This document shows, one piece after another, positions 25,818 to 34,895 of a stretch of DNA of 64,000 nucleotides (the stretch's first letter is position 1; each line of letters starts with the position of its first letter). The stretch is from Protaetiibacter larvae. Its GTDB lineage: Bacteria > Actinomycetota > Actinomycetes > Actinomycetales > Microbacteriaceae. The notes below the pieces were generated by a model. The model made no database searches. It was not told the DNA's origin and was given only the letters and a program-made list of their open reading frames with translations. The stretch covers positions 434,001 to 498,000 of the forward strand of contig NZ_CP043504.1 in the NCBI RefSeq assembly GCF_008365275.1, in the 5' to 3' direction. The position numbers and the translations under genes were made by a program.

Positions 25818-26659
25818 TTGACCGCCCCCGAGGTCAGGCCGCGGTAGATGAACCGCTGCAGGAAGAGGAACACGATGAGGGTGGGCAGGATCACGAGGAT
25901 CGTGCCCGCCGCGATGATCTCCCAGTGCGCCCCGAACGGCCCCTTGAACCGGAACAGCGAGGTCGAGATCATCCCCTCCGAGGGCAGGTAGAGGAACGGC
26001 AGGTAGAACTCGTTGTAGATCGCGATGCCCTTCACGATCACGACGGTCGCGATCGCCGGCCGCAGCAGCGGCAGGATGACGCGCCAGTAGATCGTCCAGC
26101 GGTTCGCGCCGTCGATCATCGCCGCCTCGTCGAGCGAGATCGGGATCGACTGCATGAACTGGATGAAGATGTAGATCGAGATGATGTCGGTGCCCATGAA
26201 CAGCAGCACGAGGGCGGCCTTGGTGTTGTAGAGCCCGAGCCCGTTGATGATCTGGAAGGTCGCGACCTGGCTCGTGACGCCGGGGATGAGCGTCGCCACG
26301 AGGAACAGCCCGACGATGAGCTTCTTGCCGCGGAAGCGGAACCGGTCGATCGCGTAGGCGGCCATCGTGCCGATCAGGATCGTGCCGACGAGCGAGATCG
26401 CGAGCACGATCGTGGTGTTGATGAAGCCCTCGACCATCCCGCCGTCCTGGAACGCGCGGACATAGTTGTCGAGGTTGAACCAGTTGCCGGGGGCGTCGAA
26501 CGGCCCCGACTGGCCGAACTCCTGCGAGGTCTTGAAGCTCGCCAGGAACACGACCGACAGCGGCAGCAGGGTGATGAGCACGCCGACGATGAGCGACAGG
26601 TACTTGACCGTCCCCGAGGCGGCCGTGCCGAGGTGGACACGGGGTGCGTGGTCGCTCAC
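25814..26659 (-). CDS. carbohydrate ABC transporter permease (MalG-like)
   Basis: 281 residues, six predicted helices, with the EAA loop LDEAAMIDGANRWTIYWRVILP that couples to the ATPase. The GTG start at 26659 (VSDHAPRVHL) overlaps the upstream permease stop (GTGA). It forms the membrane channel with the MalF-like partner. No ATPase gene is in the cluster, so a shared MsiK-type ATPase is expected. Confidence 0.93.
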   Translation of the reverse strand: MSDHAPRVHLGTAASGTVKYLSLIVGVLITLLPLSVVFLASFKTSQEFGQSGPFDAPGNWFNLDNYVRAFQDGGMVEGFINTTIVLAISLVGTILIGTMAAYAIDRFRFRGKKLIVGLFLVATLIPGVTSQVATFQIINGLGLYNTKAALVLLFMGTDIISIYIFIQFMQSIPISLDEAAMIDGANRWTIYWRVILPLLRPAIATVVIVKGIAIYNEFYLPFLYLPSEGMISTSLFRFKGPFGAHWEIIAAGTILVILPTLIVFLFLQRFIYRGLTSGAVK

Positions 26660-27600
26660 GTCAGGTCGACCTTCTCGTCGGGGAACACCCGGCGCTGGAT
26701 CCAGGTGACGAGCAGCACGATCACGAGCAGCACGACGGCCATCGCCGAGGCGAGCCCCACCTGCCGGAAGTTGAAGGCGGTCTGCAGGGTCTGGATGACG
26801 AACGTCGAGGTGCCGTTCGCGCCGCCCGTCATGATGAACGGGATCTCGAAGACCGAGAGGCTGCCGGCGATCGCGAGGATGAACGACAGGCCGATGATGC
26901 GCCGGATGCCCGGGAAGGTGAGCGCCCAGAACTGCTGCCAACGGTTGGCGCCGTCGATCTCGGCGGCCTCGTAGAGCTCGCCCGGGATCGACTGGATGGC
27001 GCCGAGGAACAGCACGAAGTTGAGGCCCGTGTACCGCCAGACGGAGGTGCCGGCGAGCGAGAAGTTGGCGACCGCGGGATCCCCGAGCCACTGCGGGGTG
27101 TCGGAGAAGCCGATCGCGCCGAGCACGGTGTCGAGGGTGCCGCCCGGCTGGAAGACGTAGAGGAAGACGAAGCCGATGGCGACGCCGTTGATGAGGTACG
27201 GGAAGAACAGGATGCCGCGGAACAGGTTCGAGAACCGGGTGCGGTAGCTGAGCAGCGCGGCGAAGTAGAGGGCGATCGCCATCTGGGCGAACGAGGCGAC
27301 GAAGTAGTAGAGGCTCACCGCGAAGACCCCGAAGATCTGCGGGTTGGTGAACACCTCCACGTAGTTGTCGAACCAGACGAACTGCTTCTCGAGGTCGAGC
27401 CCGTCCCAGTCGGTGAGGGAGTACCACACCATGTTCGCGGCGGGCAGGTAGGTGAGCAGCAGCAGCAGCGCGACGGCAGCGGCGATGAACAGGTACGGGG
27501 TCAGGACCTTCATGACCCCCTGCCCGGCGGGGACCCCGGAAAGGGATCCCCGCCGGCCGCGACGCCGAGGCAGCCGCGGAGGTGCAGTGAGCGAACTCAC
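26656..27600 (-). CDS. sugar ABC transporter permease (MalF-like)
   Basis: 314 residues with six helices after a basic N-terminus (PPRLPRRRGRRG). The EAA loop is YEAAEIDGANRWQQFWALTFP. It starts at GTG 27600, one base after the stop of the solute-binding protein gene. It pairs with the MalG-like permease. Confidence 0.93.
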   Translation of the reverse strand: MSSLTAPPRLPRRRGRRGSLSGVPAGQGVMKVLTPYLFIAAAVALLLLLTYLPAANMVWYSLTDWDGLDLEKQFVWFDNYVEVFTNPQIFGVFAVSLYYFVASFAQMAIALYFAALLSYRTRFSNLFRGILFFPYLINGVAIGFVFLYVFQPGGTLDTVLGAIGFSDTPQWLGDPAVANFSLAGTSVWRYTGLNFVLFLGAIQSIPGELYEAAEIDGANRWQQFWALTFPGIRRIIGLSFILAIAGSLSVFEIPFIMTGGANGTSTFVIQTLQTAFNFRQVGLASAMAVVLLVIVLLVTWIQRRVFPDEKVDLT

Positions 27601-27601
27601 G

Positions 27602-28921
27602 TCAGCTGACCTGCCCCCGAGCGTCGGCCCAGCGCTGGTTCAGCTCGGCGAAGTACGAGTCCTTGTCGCCGTCGGCGGCACCGCGGGCGATGTCGACGAG
27701 CTTCTGACGGTAGATCTGACCCCAGATGTCGATCTGCGCGGTGTCGGCGATGTTGTTGAACAGCGCCTCCTTGCCGGCCGGGGCCGCGTTCAGCTCGAGC
27801 AGCTCGACGCCCGCGTCGGCGAAGCCGGCGAGGTTGTCGGGCAGGTCCTTGCTGAGCAGCGGCGAGACCATCCCCTGGGTGTCGGTGAACCCGGAGTCCT
27901 CGATGAGGAAGTCGATCCACGCCTTGGCGGCCGCCTTCACCTCGGAGTGCTTGTTGATGCCGAGGTTGTAGTCGCCGCCGACGATCGCGTACTGCTTGCC
28001 GTCGGATGCGGTGGAGGGCAGCGCCGCGTAGCCGACGACGCCCGGGTCGATCCCGTTGTCGCTCGCCGCGGCCTGCATCTGCGAGATGGCCCACGAGCCG
28101 AGCACCATGGTGGCGATCTTGCCCGTGGCGAGGTCGACCTTCGACTGCTCCCAGTTGGTGGTGAGCGGGTCGTCCTCGGTGAGACCGGCGGCGACCGTCT
28201 CGTAGATGAGCGAGTCGATCACGTAGAGCTCGCCGCCTTCGGTCCACGGCGAGTCCTCTTCGGCGATCTTGTTGACCGCATCCGGGTCGCCCGTGACAGC
28301 GCCGAGGTTGCCGGACCACTGGCTGAGCGGCCAGCCGTCCTTGTAGTTGGTGTACAGCGGGATCGAGCCAGTCGCCTTGATCTTCGCCGCGGCCGCGAGC
28401 CACTCCTCCTCGGTCTTGGGGAACTCGGTGACGCCGGCCTGCTCGTAGACGTCCTTGTTGTAGAGCACGCCGTTGGCGTTGCCACCGAGCGCGATGCCGT
28501 ATTGCACGCCCTCGAAGCTCTTGGGCGCGAGGAAGCGGTAGTCGGCGGCGAGGTCGGCGGTCTGACCGAGCGGCTCGAAGAAGTCGGCGAGCTGGTCGGG
28601 CAGCACGCTGTTCGGGATGCCGAGCACGTCGCCGAAGTTGGTGGTCGACAGCCGGGTGCGCATCTCGCCCTCGTAGTCGGTGATGCCCTCGAACTTCACC
28701 GAGGCGTCGGGGTACTTGGCCGTGAACTCCTCCGCGTACTTGTCGAAGGTGCCGTCCTGGATGAGGTCGGTGCGCCAGGTGATGAAGTTGACCTCGCCCT
28801 TCACCTCGCCGTCGAGGCCGCTCCCTCCGTCGTCGGTGGGCGCGCCCGAGCAGGACGTGAGCAGTAGCGCCGCAACGGCGGCGCCGGCGATCGCTGACGC
28901 GAAGGCCTTCCGTGATGCCAT
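27602..28921 (-). CDS. ABC transporter solute-binding lipoprotein (mannoside operon)
   Basis: 439 residues of the MalE-like (SBP_bac_1) type. The signal peptide ends in the lipobox LLTSC (Cys24). Conserved binding-protein segments are VNFITWRTDL, NGVLYNKDVYEQAG and GKIATMVLGSWAISQ. I chose the ATG at 28921 (MASRKAFA) behind AAAGGAG; a start at 28975 would put 18 extra residues before the signal peptide. It is the first gene of an operon that continues with both permeases, the beta-mannosidase, the GH113-like enzyme and the kinase, so the ligand is probably a manno-oligosaccharide or N-glycan fragment. Confidence 0.92.
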   Translation of the reverse strand: MASRKAFASAIAGAAVAALLLTSCSGAPTDDGGSGLDGEVKGEVNFITWRTDLIQDGTFDKYAEEFTAKYPDASVKFEGITDYEGEMRTRLSTTNFGDVLGIPNSVLPDQLADFFEPLGQTADLAADYRFLAPKSFEGVQYGIALGGNANGVLYNKDVYEQAGVTEFPKTEEEWLAAAAKIKATGSIPLYTNYKDGWPLSQWSGNLGAVTGDPDAVNKIAEEDSPWTEGGELYVIDSLIYETVAAGLTEDDPLTTNWEQSKVDLATGKIATMVLGSWAISQMQAAASDNGIDPGVVGYAALPSTASDGKQYAIVGGDYNLGINKHSEVKAAAKAWIDFLIEDSGFTDTQGMVSPLLSKDLPDNLAGFADAGVELLELNAAPAGKEALFNNIADTAQIDIWGQIYRQKLVDIARGAADGDKDSYFAELNQRWADARGQVS

Positions 28922-29012
28922 GTGAATACTCCTTTGTATTTGCGGACCCCGGGGGTGCGCGGCGCAGGCATTCATCCCGCACCGATGGGGGATGTCTCAG
29001 GAGCGTAGGAAC

Positions 29013-29038
29013 TAAAGCGCTTTAAGTAAAGCGCTTTA
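29013..29038. promoter_or_regulatory. twin LacI-type operators of the mannoside operon
   Basis: Two perfect 12-bp palindromes TAAAGCGCTTTA at 29013-29024 and 29027-29038, with centres 14 bp apart. They lie between the lacI stop and the solute-binding protein gene, and the AAAGCGCTTT core is a typical LacI-family site. The AT-rich island stands out in GC-rich DNA. Confidence 0.75.
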
Positions 29039-30076
29039 TCAAATCGATGCGGTGCCGGTCGACCCGCGCAGCACGAGGCGCGGCGTCGAATCGAGGAAGG
29101 CCTCCGGAGCGGCCCCCTCGACGAGGTCGAAGAGCCGGCGGGCCACGTGCGAGCCGAACGCGACCACGTCGTGGCTGAGGGCGGTGAGCTTGGGCAGGGT
29201 GTGCTCGCACAGCACCGAGTCGTCCCAGGCGATGATCGACACCTCAGACGGCACACCGAGCCCCAGCTCCATCGCGACCGTGAGCCCCGCGACCGCCATG
29301 ACGTCGTTGTCGTAGATGAGCGCGGTCGGCGGCTGCTCGCCGGTGAGCGCTTCGCGCGTCACCCGCTCGCCCGCCTCCGGGGTGTAGTCGGTGCGCAGCA
29401 GCTCGCTCGCGATGCCGAGGGCGGCGGTCTCCTCGGCGAAGGCGTCGTCACGGATGCGGGTGTGCGCGAGCGAGCCGAGCCCGGCGACGCGCGCGATGCG
29501 TCGGTGCCCCAGGCCCGCGAGGTGCCGCACGGCCTCCCGCATCGAGGTGGCGTCATCCGTCCACACGCTCGTGAGGCCGCCCGCGATGCTCGGGTCGCCG
29601 ACCACGACCGCGGGGAGGCCCGAGCTCGCCGCGAACGCAGCGCGCTGGTCGCCGTCGACCAGGTCGGTGAGCACGACGCCGTCGACCCGCCGCGTGCGCT
29701 GCCACTTGCGCAGGGTCGCGAGGGCGTCATCGGGCGAGCCCACCACCTGCAGCAGCAGGCTGTAGCCGCGCTTCGACAGCTCGATCTCGAGGCCCGCGAA
29801 GAACTCCATGTAAAACGACTCGACGCCGAGGTTGTGCGGATCGCGGGCGAGCACGAGCCCGAAGGTGTCGGTCTTCGCCTCGGCGAGCGAGCGGGCCGCC
29901 GTCGACGGCGCCCAGCCCAGCTCGTCGGCCACCCGGAGCACGCGCTCGCGGGTCTCATCCGAGACGCCCTTGCGGCCGTTGAGGGCGAAGGAGACGGCGC
30001 CGATCGAGACGCCGGCGCGCTCCGCGATGTCGCTGATCGTGACCCGGCCGGTCGTCGAACGCCGCGAAGTCCCCAC
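29039..30076 (-). CDS. LacI-family transcriptional regulator of the mannoside cluster
   Basis: 345 residues. The N-terminal helix-turn-helix is VTISDIAERAGVSIGAVSFA followed by the hinge TAARSLAEAKTDTFGLV; a periplasmic-binding-protein-like effector domain follows (VDGVVLTDLVDGD, AHTRIRDDAFAEET, ALIYDNDVMAVAGL). I chose the GTG at 30076 because a TATCGT -10 box lies just upstream (30085-30090); longer in-frame starts have no support. It is divergent from the GH38 gene and upstream of the importer operon. The twin palindromes touching its stop codon are the likely target. Confidence 0.9.
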   Translation of the reverse strand: MGTSRRSTTGRVTISDIAERAGVSIGAVSFALNGRKGVSDETRERVLRVADELGWAPSTAARSLAEAKTDTFGLVLARDPHNLGVESFYMEFFAGLEIELSKRGYSLLLQVVGSPDDALATLRKWQRTRRVDGVVLTDLVDGDQRAAFAASSGLPAVVVGDPSIAGGLTSVWTDDATSMREAVRHLAGLGHRRIARVAGLGSLAHTRIRDDAFAEETAALGIASELLRTDYTPEAGERVTREALTGEQPPTALIYDNDVMAVAGLTVAMELGLGVPSEVSIIAWDDSVLCEHTLPKLTALSHDVVAFGSHVARRLFDLVEGAAPEAFLDSTPRLVLRGSTGTASI

Positions 30077-30167
30077 GAGGGAACACGATAGCCCTCGCCG
30101 CTCGCGACGGCTGGGCGGTGCCTCGAGGGGCGTCGATAGACTCGGCACACGCGGCGAAGGAGGGCGG

Positions 30168-33092
30168 ATGGCGGGCTTCCCCTCGTTCCTCCTCGGGATC
30201 CGCGTGCAGCAGCCGCACGAGTACACGCGCCTGCTGCGCATCCGCTCGCGCGTCTACATCCCCGTCTCGAACCTGGATGCCGCGGTCGTCCGCTCGGCCG
30301 AGCCGATCCCCTTCGCCGAGCTCGACCCCGCCGCCTTCGTGCCGATCCGTCGCGGCCAGTCGTGGGGTCGAACCCTCGACTGCGCGTGGCTGCGCATCAC
30401 CGGCGAGGTGCCGGAGGGGGTCGAGGATCCGGTGGTGCTGCTCGGCATCCGGGGCGAGGGGCTCGTCGTCTCGCCGCAGGGCGAACCGCTCGACGCGGTG
30501 AGCACGGTCTTCCAGCAGGCCGACCTTCCGCACAGCGGTGGCCGTTTCCGCCCGGTGCACAACGTGCCGACGACGGACGGCCGCATCGAGTTCTACGCGG
30601 ATGTCACCCACAACGGCGTGATCCTCTACCCCGTCGGCAGGGGCGTGTTCCACGGCGCCCGCCTCGCGACCCGCGACGAGACCGCGTTCGGGCTCTACTA
30701 CGACTACCTCACCCTCGTGGTGCTCGCCGGGGCGACCGACGACGACGCTCTCGAGGCCGAGCTGCGCGCCGCCCTGGCGGAGGCGTGGCGGAGGTTCCGT
30801 GCGGGCGACCTCACGGCCGCGCGCGCTGCGCTCGCCGGGCCGCTCGCGGAGCCCTCGACCTCGGAATTCGTCTACTCCGCGATCGGCCACGGGCACCTCG
30901 ACATGGCCTGGCTCTGGCCGCTGCGCGAGACCCGCCGCAAGGCGACCCGCACCTACACGCGCGCCCTCGACACCATCGACCGGCATCCGGCCTACCGCTA
31001 CGGCACGAGCCAGCCGCAGCAGCTCGCCTGGATGAAGCAGCTGCAGCCGGCCCTCTACGAGAGGATCCGCAGCGCCGTCGCCGAGGGACGGCTCGAACTG
31101 CAGGGCTCGTTCTGGGTGGAGCCCGACACCAATATGCCGTCGGGGGAATCCCTCGTGCGCCAGGCGCTCGTGGGCCGGCGCTTCCTGCAGGAGGAGTTCG
31201 GGCTGACGGACGAGCAACTGCGGCTGTGCTGGCTGCCCGACACCTTCGGCTACAGCGGCAACCTGCCGCAGCTGCTGAAGAAGAGCGGCATGGACTGGTT
31301 TCTCACCATCAAGCTGGCCTGGAACGAGGTCAACACCTTCCCGCATCGCACCTTCCACTGGACGGGCATCGACGGATCCACGGTGCTCGTGCACATGCCG
31401 CCCGAGGGTGACTACAACTCGCGCGGCGCCGCAGACGGCCTGCTCACCGGACTGCGCCAGTATCCGGAGCGCGCCCTCGAGACGGCGCTGCTGGTCTACG
31501 GCTCCGGCGATGGTGGTGGCGGGCCCGGTGAGATCCACCTCGAACTGACCGAGCGAGAGCAGAACCTGCGTGGCGTGCCACGTGTGGCATATTCCACGGC
31601 GGGCGACTTCTTCCGTCGGCTCGAGACGCTCGAGGTGCCCGCGGAGCACCGCGGCGAGCTGTACCTCGAGACCCACCAGGGCACCTACACGACCCAGGCG
31701 GCCACCAAGCGACACAACCGCACGGTCGAGCGGATGCTGCACGAGGTCGAGGCGCTCTCGGTGCTCGCCGACCGCGACACGCGCGCCGAGCTCGAGCCGC
31801 ATTGGCGTGACGTGCTGCTGCACCAGTTCCACGACATCCTGCCGGGCTCGGCGATCGAGCGCGTGAACCGCGAGGCACGTGAGAGCTACGAGCGCATCGA
31901 AGGCGAGCTGGGGCGCCTCGCGGACGAGCTCACGGGAGCCCTCGCCGCAGGCGCGGGCCGCACGGCGATCAACCTCACGAGCTTCCCGCGCGACGAGCAC
32001 CTGCGGATCGACGGCACCTGGCACCGCGCGACCGTGACCCCCTACGCGGCGGCCGCCCTCGTGGAGGCGACCGGGCCGTTCGGGCTCTCGTACACCGAGC
32101 AGACGATCTCGAACGGGCACCTCACCCTGCGCTTCGACGACCACGGGGTGATCGCCTCATGCATCGACGCCGCGGGGGCGCAGCACGCGGGCGCGGGCCT
32201 CAACCGGCTCGTCGTGCACCGCGATCCGTACCAGTGGCCCTTCGACGCCTGGAACATCGACGCCCGCTACACGAGGCGCCGCGCCCGCCAGCTGCGGCTC
32301 GTCTCGGCCGAGAACACGGTCGACGGGCCGACCGTCGTGCGCACCCAGCTGCTGCGCGGCCGCCGCGTCGAGGTGCGGCAGCGCATCGTGCTCGAGGCCG
32401 GCTCCGAACTCGTACGCATCGAGACGCGGGTCGACTGGCGGGCGCGGCACCGGATGCTGCGGGCCGAGTTCCGCCCGAGCCGCTACGGCGACGAAGCCCG
32501 CTGCGAGATCCAGTTCGGCCACCTCGCCCGGCCGACGACCGAGCGCGACTCGGTCGAGACGGCGCAGTTCGAAGTGGTGGCGCACAAGTGGGCGGCCGTC
32601 GAGGACGAGCACGGCGGCTTCGCCCTGCTCAACGACGCCAAGTACGGGCACCGCATCAAGAACGGCCTCGTCTCGCTCAACCTGCTGCGGGCGCCGACCT
32701 TCCCCGACCGCACCGCCGACCGCGGCGTCCACGAGTTCGTCTACGCCTTCCGGCCCTACCCGACCGGCGAGCTGACGCCCGTCATCCGCGACGGCTACCG
32801 CCTGAACAACCCGCTGCGGCTCGCCGAGGGCGTCGCCTTCGACAGCCTCGTCGCGGTCGACGACGAGGCTGTCGTGATCGAGACCCTCAAGCACGCGGAG
32901 TCCGGCTCGGGGGTCGTGGTGCGGCTCTACGAGGCGCTCGGCCGCGACACCACGACCGCTCTGCGCACCCGCGTGCCGCACACCGCCGCGCACGAGACCG
33001 ATCTGCTCGAGCGCCGCACGGCATCCGCCGACCTCGATCGGCTCGTCTTCACGCCGTTCGAGATCAAGACCCTCCTGTTGGAGCAGCCGTGA
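30168..33092 (+). CDS. GH38 alpha-mannosidase
   Basis: 974 residues, the normal length for bacterial GH38. The zinc-site motif GHGHLDMAWLWPLRET lies at about 240, the nucleophile Asp in LCWLPDTFGYSGNLPQLL at about 357, and C-terminal beta-domains follow (GELYLETHQGTYTTQ, LLHQFHDILPGSAI). It hydrolyses alpha-mannosides such as those of high-mannose glycans and is cytoplasmic (no signal peptide). The ATG at 30168 follows GAAGGAGGG; TAGACT at 30137-30142 may be the -10. It is divergent from lacI and coupled by GTGA to the symporter gene. Confidence 0.93.
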   Translation: MAGFPSFLLGIRVQQPHEYTRLLRIRSRVYIPVSNLDAAVVRSAEPIPFAELDPAAFVPIRRGQSWGRTLDCAWLRITGEVPEGVEDPVVLLGIRGEGLVVSPQGEPLDAVSTVFQQADLPHSGGRFRPVHNVPTTDGRIEFYADVTHNGVILYPVGRGVFHGARLATRDETAFGLYYDYLTLVVLAGATDDDALEAELRAALAEAWRRFRAGDLTAARAALAGPLAEPSTSEFVYSAIGHGHLDMAWLWPLRETRRKATRTYTRALDTIDRHPAYRYGTSQPQQLAWMKQLQPALYERIRSAVAEGRLELQGSFWVEPDTNMPSGESLVRQALVGRRFLQEEFGLTDEQLRLCWLPDTFGYSGNLPQLLKKSGMDWFLTIKLAWNEVNTFPHRTFHWTGIDGSTVLVHMPPEGDYNSRGAADGLLTGLRQYPERALETALLVYGSGDGGGGPGEIHLELTEREQNLRGVPRVAYSTAGDFFRRLETLEVPAEHRGELYLETHQGTYTTQAATKRHNRTVERMLHEVEALSVLADRDTRAELEPHWRDVLLHQFHDILPGSAIERVNREARESYERIEGELGRLADELTGALAAGAGRTAINLTSFPRDEHLRIDGTWHRATVTPYAAAALVEATGPFGLSYTEQTISNGHLTLRFDDHGVIASCIDAAGAQHAGAGLNRLVVHRDPYQWPFDAWNIDARYTRRRARQLRLVSAENTVDGPTVVRTQLLRGRRVEVRQRIVLEAGSELVRIETRVDWRARHRMLRAEFRPSRYGDEARCEIQFGHLARPTTERDSVETAQFEVVAHKWAAVEDEHGGFALLNDAKYGHRIKNGLVSLNLLRAPTFPDRTADRGVHEFVYAFRPYPTGELTPVIRDGYRLNNPLRLAEGVAFDSLVAVDDEAVVIETLKHAESGSGVVVRLYEALGRDTTTALRTRVPHTAAHETDLLERRTASADLDRLVFTPFEIKTLLLEQP

Positions 33093-34450
33093 CCGAGCGG
33101 AAGGTGCCGCTGCGCACCCAGTCGATCGCCGTGGTGACGGCGGGCTTCGGCCAGAACCTGGTGCTCACGACGGTGACGACCTTCATGCTCGTCTACCTCA
33201 TCCAGTACGCGGGCATCTCGAGCGCCGGCATCGCGGTCGTCACCGCGATCATCACGGTCGCGAAGATCGTCGACGCCATCACCGACCCCGTGATGGGCAC
33301 GATCATCGACCTCACGCGCAGCCGTTGGGGCAAGCTGCGCCCCTACATCCTGTTCTCGGCCGTGCCCGTGGCGGTGCTCACGGGGCTGCTGTTCACGGTG
33401 CCGGATGCCGACGAGCCCACCCAGCTCGTCTACTTCGGCGTCGTCTACCTGCTGTGGGGCTTCGCCTACACCGTCTGCGACGTGCCGTTCTGGGGCCTCA
33501 TCGGATCGGCGTTCTCGGATCCCGCCGCCCGCACCCGCGTGATCGCGAACGTGCGCGCCTTCGGCTCGATCTCGCTCGGGCTCGCGACCCTCGGGATGCC
33601 GTGGCTCGCCAAGCTGCTGTCGGGCGGCGGCGAGACCACCGGACAGGGCTGGTCGATCGCCGTGTTCGCGACTGGAGTCGTCGGCATGGGGCTGTTCCTT
33701 CTCGCGTTCTTCTTCACGCGCGAGCGGCCCTCGGCGCTCGCGCAGGGGCGACTGACCTTCCGGCAGCTCACCGGCACCCTCATCCGGAACACCCCGCTGC
33801 TGCTCGTGCTGCTCGGCTCGGTGCTCGGCTTCGGCCGCTACATCGTGCAGGCCGGCGGGGCGGTGTTCGTGGTGGTCGCGTACGGCGACGAGGGGCTCTT
33901 CACCCTGATCGGCGCGGCCATCATCGTGGGAATGGTGGTGTCGTCGTTCACCGCGCCGCTGCTGCTGCGCCGCATGAGCGGGCGCACCCTCATCGTGGCG
34001 AGCTCGGTGATCGGCGCCGTGCTCTACCTCGCGATGTACCTCGTGGGCTTCGCGAGCATCGTGTGGATCCTGGTGTTCATCTTCCTCACCGGGCTCACCC
34101 TCGGGGTGTTCCTCGTGGTGCAGGCGACGATGATCGCGGATGCCGTCGACGACGTCGAGCGCCGCACGGGGGTGCGCAACGACGGCATCTCGTTCGCGAC
34201 GCTCACCTTCGTGTCGAAGATCATGAGCGCCCTCGCGGTGCTCGCTTTCGGGATCTTCGTGGTGGCGGCGGGCTACCAGCAGGGCGTCCCGGTGACACCC
34301 GAGATGCAGAACACGGTGTTCGTCGGCATCACGCTCGTGCCCGCGGTGAGCTGCCTGCTCTCGGCGGTGCCGTTCGTGTTCTACCGGCTCAGCTCGGGCG
34401 TCACGCCCGCGGGGCGGTCCCTTCGGCGAGCGCCTTCAGCAGGTCGGTGA
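33089..34450 (+). CDS. GPH-family sugar:cation symporter (MFS superfamily)
   Basis: 453 residues with 12 predicted helices. ITDPVMGTIIDLTRSRWGKL is the glycoside-pentoside-hexuronide (MelB-type) signature, and DVPFWGLIGSAFS and VERRTGVRNDGISFATLTF are further family landmarks. It probably imports mannosides or the products of GH38, a second uptake route besides the ABC system. It starts GTG 33089 inside the GH38 stop. The last 50 nt overlap the convergent marR gene, so its C-terminal tail is encoded antisense to the regulator. Confidence 0.88.
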   Translation: MTERKVPLRTQSIAVVTAGFGQNLVLTTVTTFMLVYLIQYAGISSAGIAVVTAIITVAKIVDAITDPVMGTIIDLTRSRWGKLRPYILFSAVPVAVLTGLLFTVPDADEPTQLVYFGVVYLLWGFAYTVCDVPFWGLIGSAFSDPAARTRVIANVRAFGSISLGLATLGMPWLAKLLSGGGETTGQGWSIAVFATGVVGMGLFLLAFFFTRERPSALAQGRLTFRQLTGTLIRNTPLLLVLLGSVLGFGRYIVQAGGAVFVVVAYGDEGLFTLIGAAIIVGMVVSSFTAPLLLRRMSGRTLIVASSVIGAVLYLAMYLVGFASIVWILVFIFLTGLTLGVFLVVQATMIADAVDDVERRTGVRNDGISFATLTFVSKIMSALAVLAFGIFVVAAGYQQGVPVTPEMQNTVFVGITLVPAVSCLLSAVPFVFYRLSSGVTPAGRSLRRAPSAGR

Positions 34451-34895
34451 GCCGGTAGACCGATTCGAGCGGCCAGTCGCCGAGCGCTTCGCCGAGCAGC
34501 CCCTCGTAGGGTTCGCGTGCCCGCGCGAGCCGTTCGACGGCCTCCGGCGTCACGGTGATGACCTTGATCCGGCCGTCGGCCGGGTCGGCGGTGCGCTGCA
34601 CGAGACCGAGATCCTCGAGTTCGCTCACCGAGCGGCTCACCTGACCTTTGTCGGCGGTGAGCCGGTCGGCGAGCCCCGACACGGTGATCGACTGGCACTG
34701 CTGGATGAGTGACAGCACCTTGTAGGTGGCGGGCAGCATCCCGGGGCTCACCGAGGCGGCGGCCTGGATGTAGACCTTGCGGAACTCGCTCAGCACCTCG
34801 CTGAAGGCGAGCTCGAGTCCGCGCACCGCCTCGCGGCGCTCGTCCGTCGGCGCGGCGGGTGCGGCCACCGCGCCGACGGGGTCGGGGGTGTTCAT
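34401..34895 (-). CDS. MarR-family transcriptional regulator
   Basis: 164 residues. The winged helix-turn-helix is at about 70-125: QCQSITVSGLADRLTADKGQ, VSRSVSELEDLGLVQR and the wing DPADGRIKVITVTPEA. The start at 34895 overlaps the exporter stop (ATGA), so exporter and regulator form one operon transcribed from 36687-36715. The three palindromes there are the probable binding sites, giving ligand-responsive autoregulation. Confidence 0.9.
   Translation of the reverse strand: MNTPDPVGAVAAPAAPTDERREAVRGLELAFSEVLSEFRKVYIQAAASVSPGMLPATYKVLSLIQQCQSITVSGLADRLTADKGQVSRSVSELEDLGLVQRTADPADGRIKVITVTPEAVERLARAREPYEGLLGEALGDWPLESVYRLTDLLKALAEGTAPRA

Noticed and set aside
29955-32144. Long minus-strand frame opposite the GH38 gene
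   Set aside because: Same shadow effect; GH38 motifs on the plus strand are intact and full length.
21467-34450. Biosynthetic gene cluster or defence island
   Set aside because: All genes are catabolic glycosidases, transporters, a kinase or a sugar-type regulator; no synthase, nuclease or toxin signature is present.
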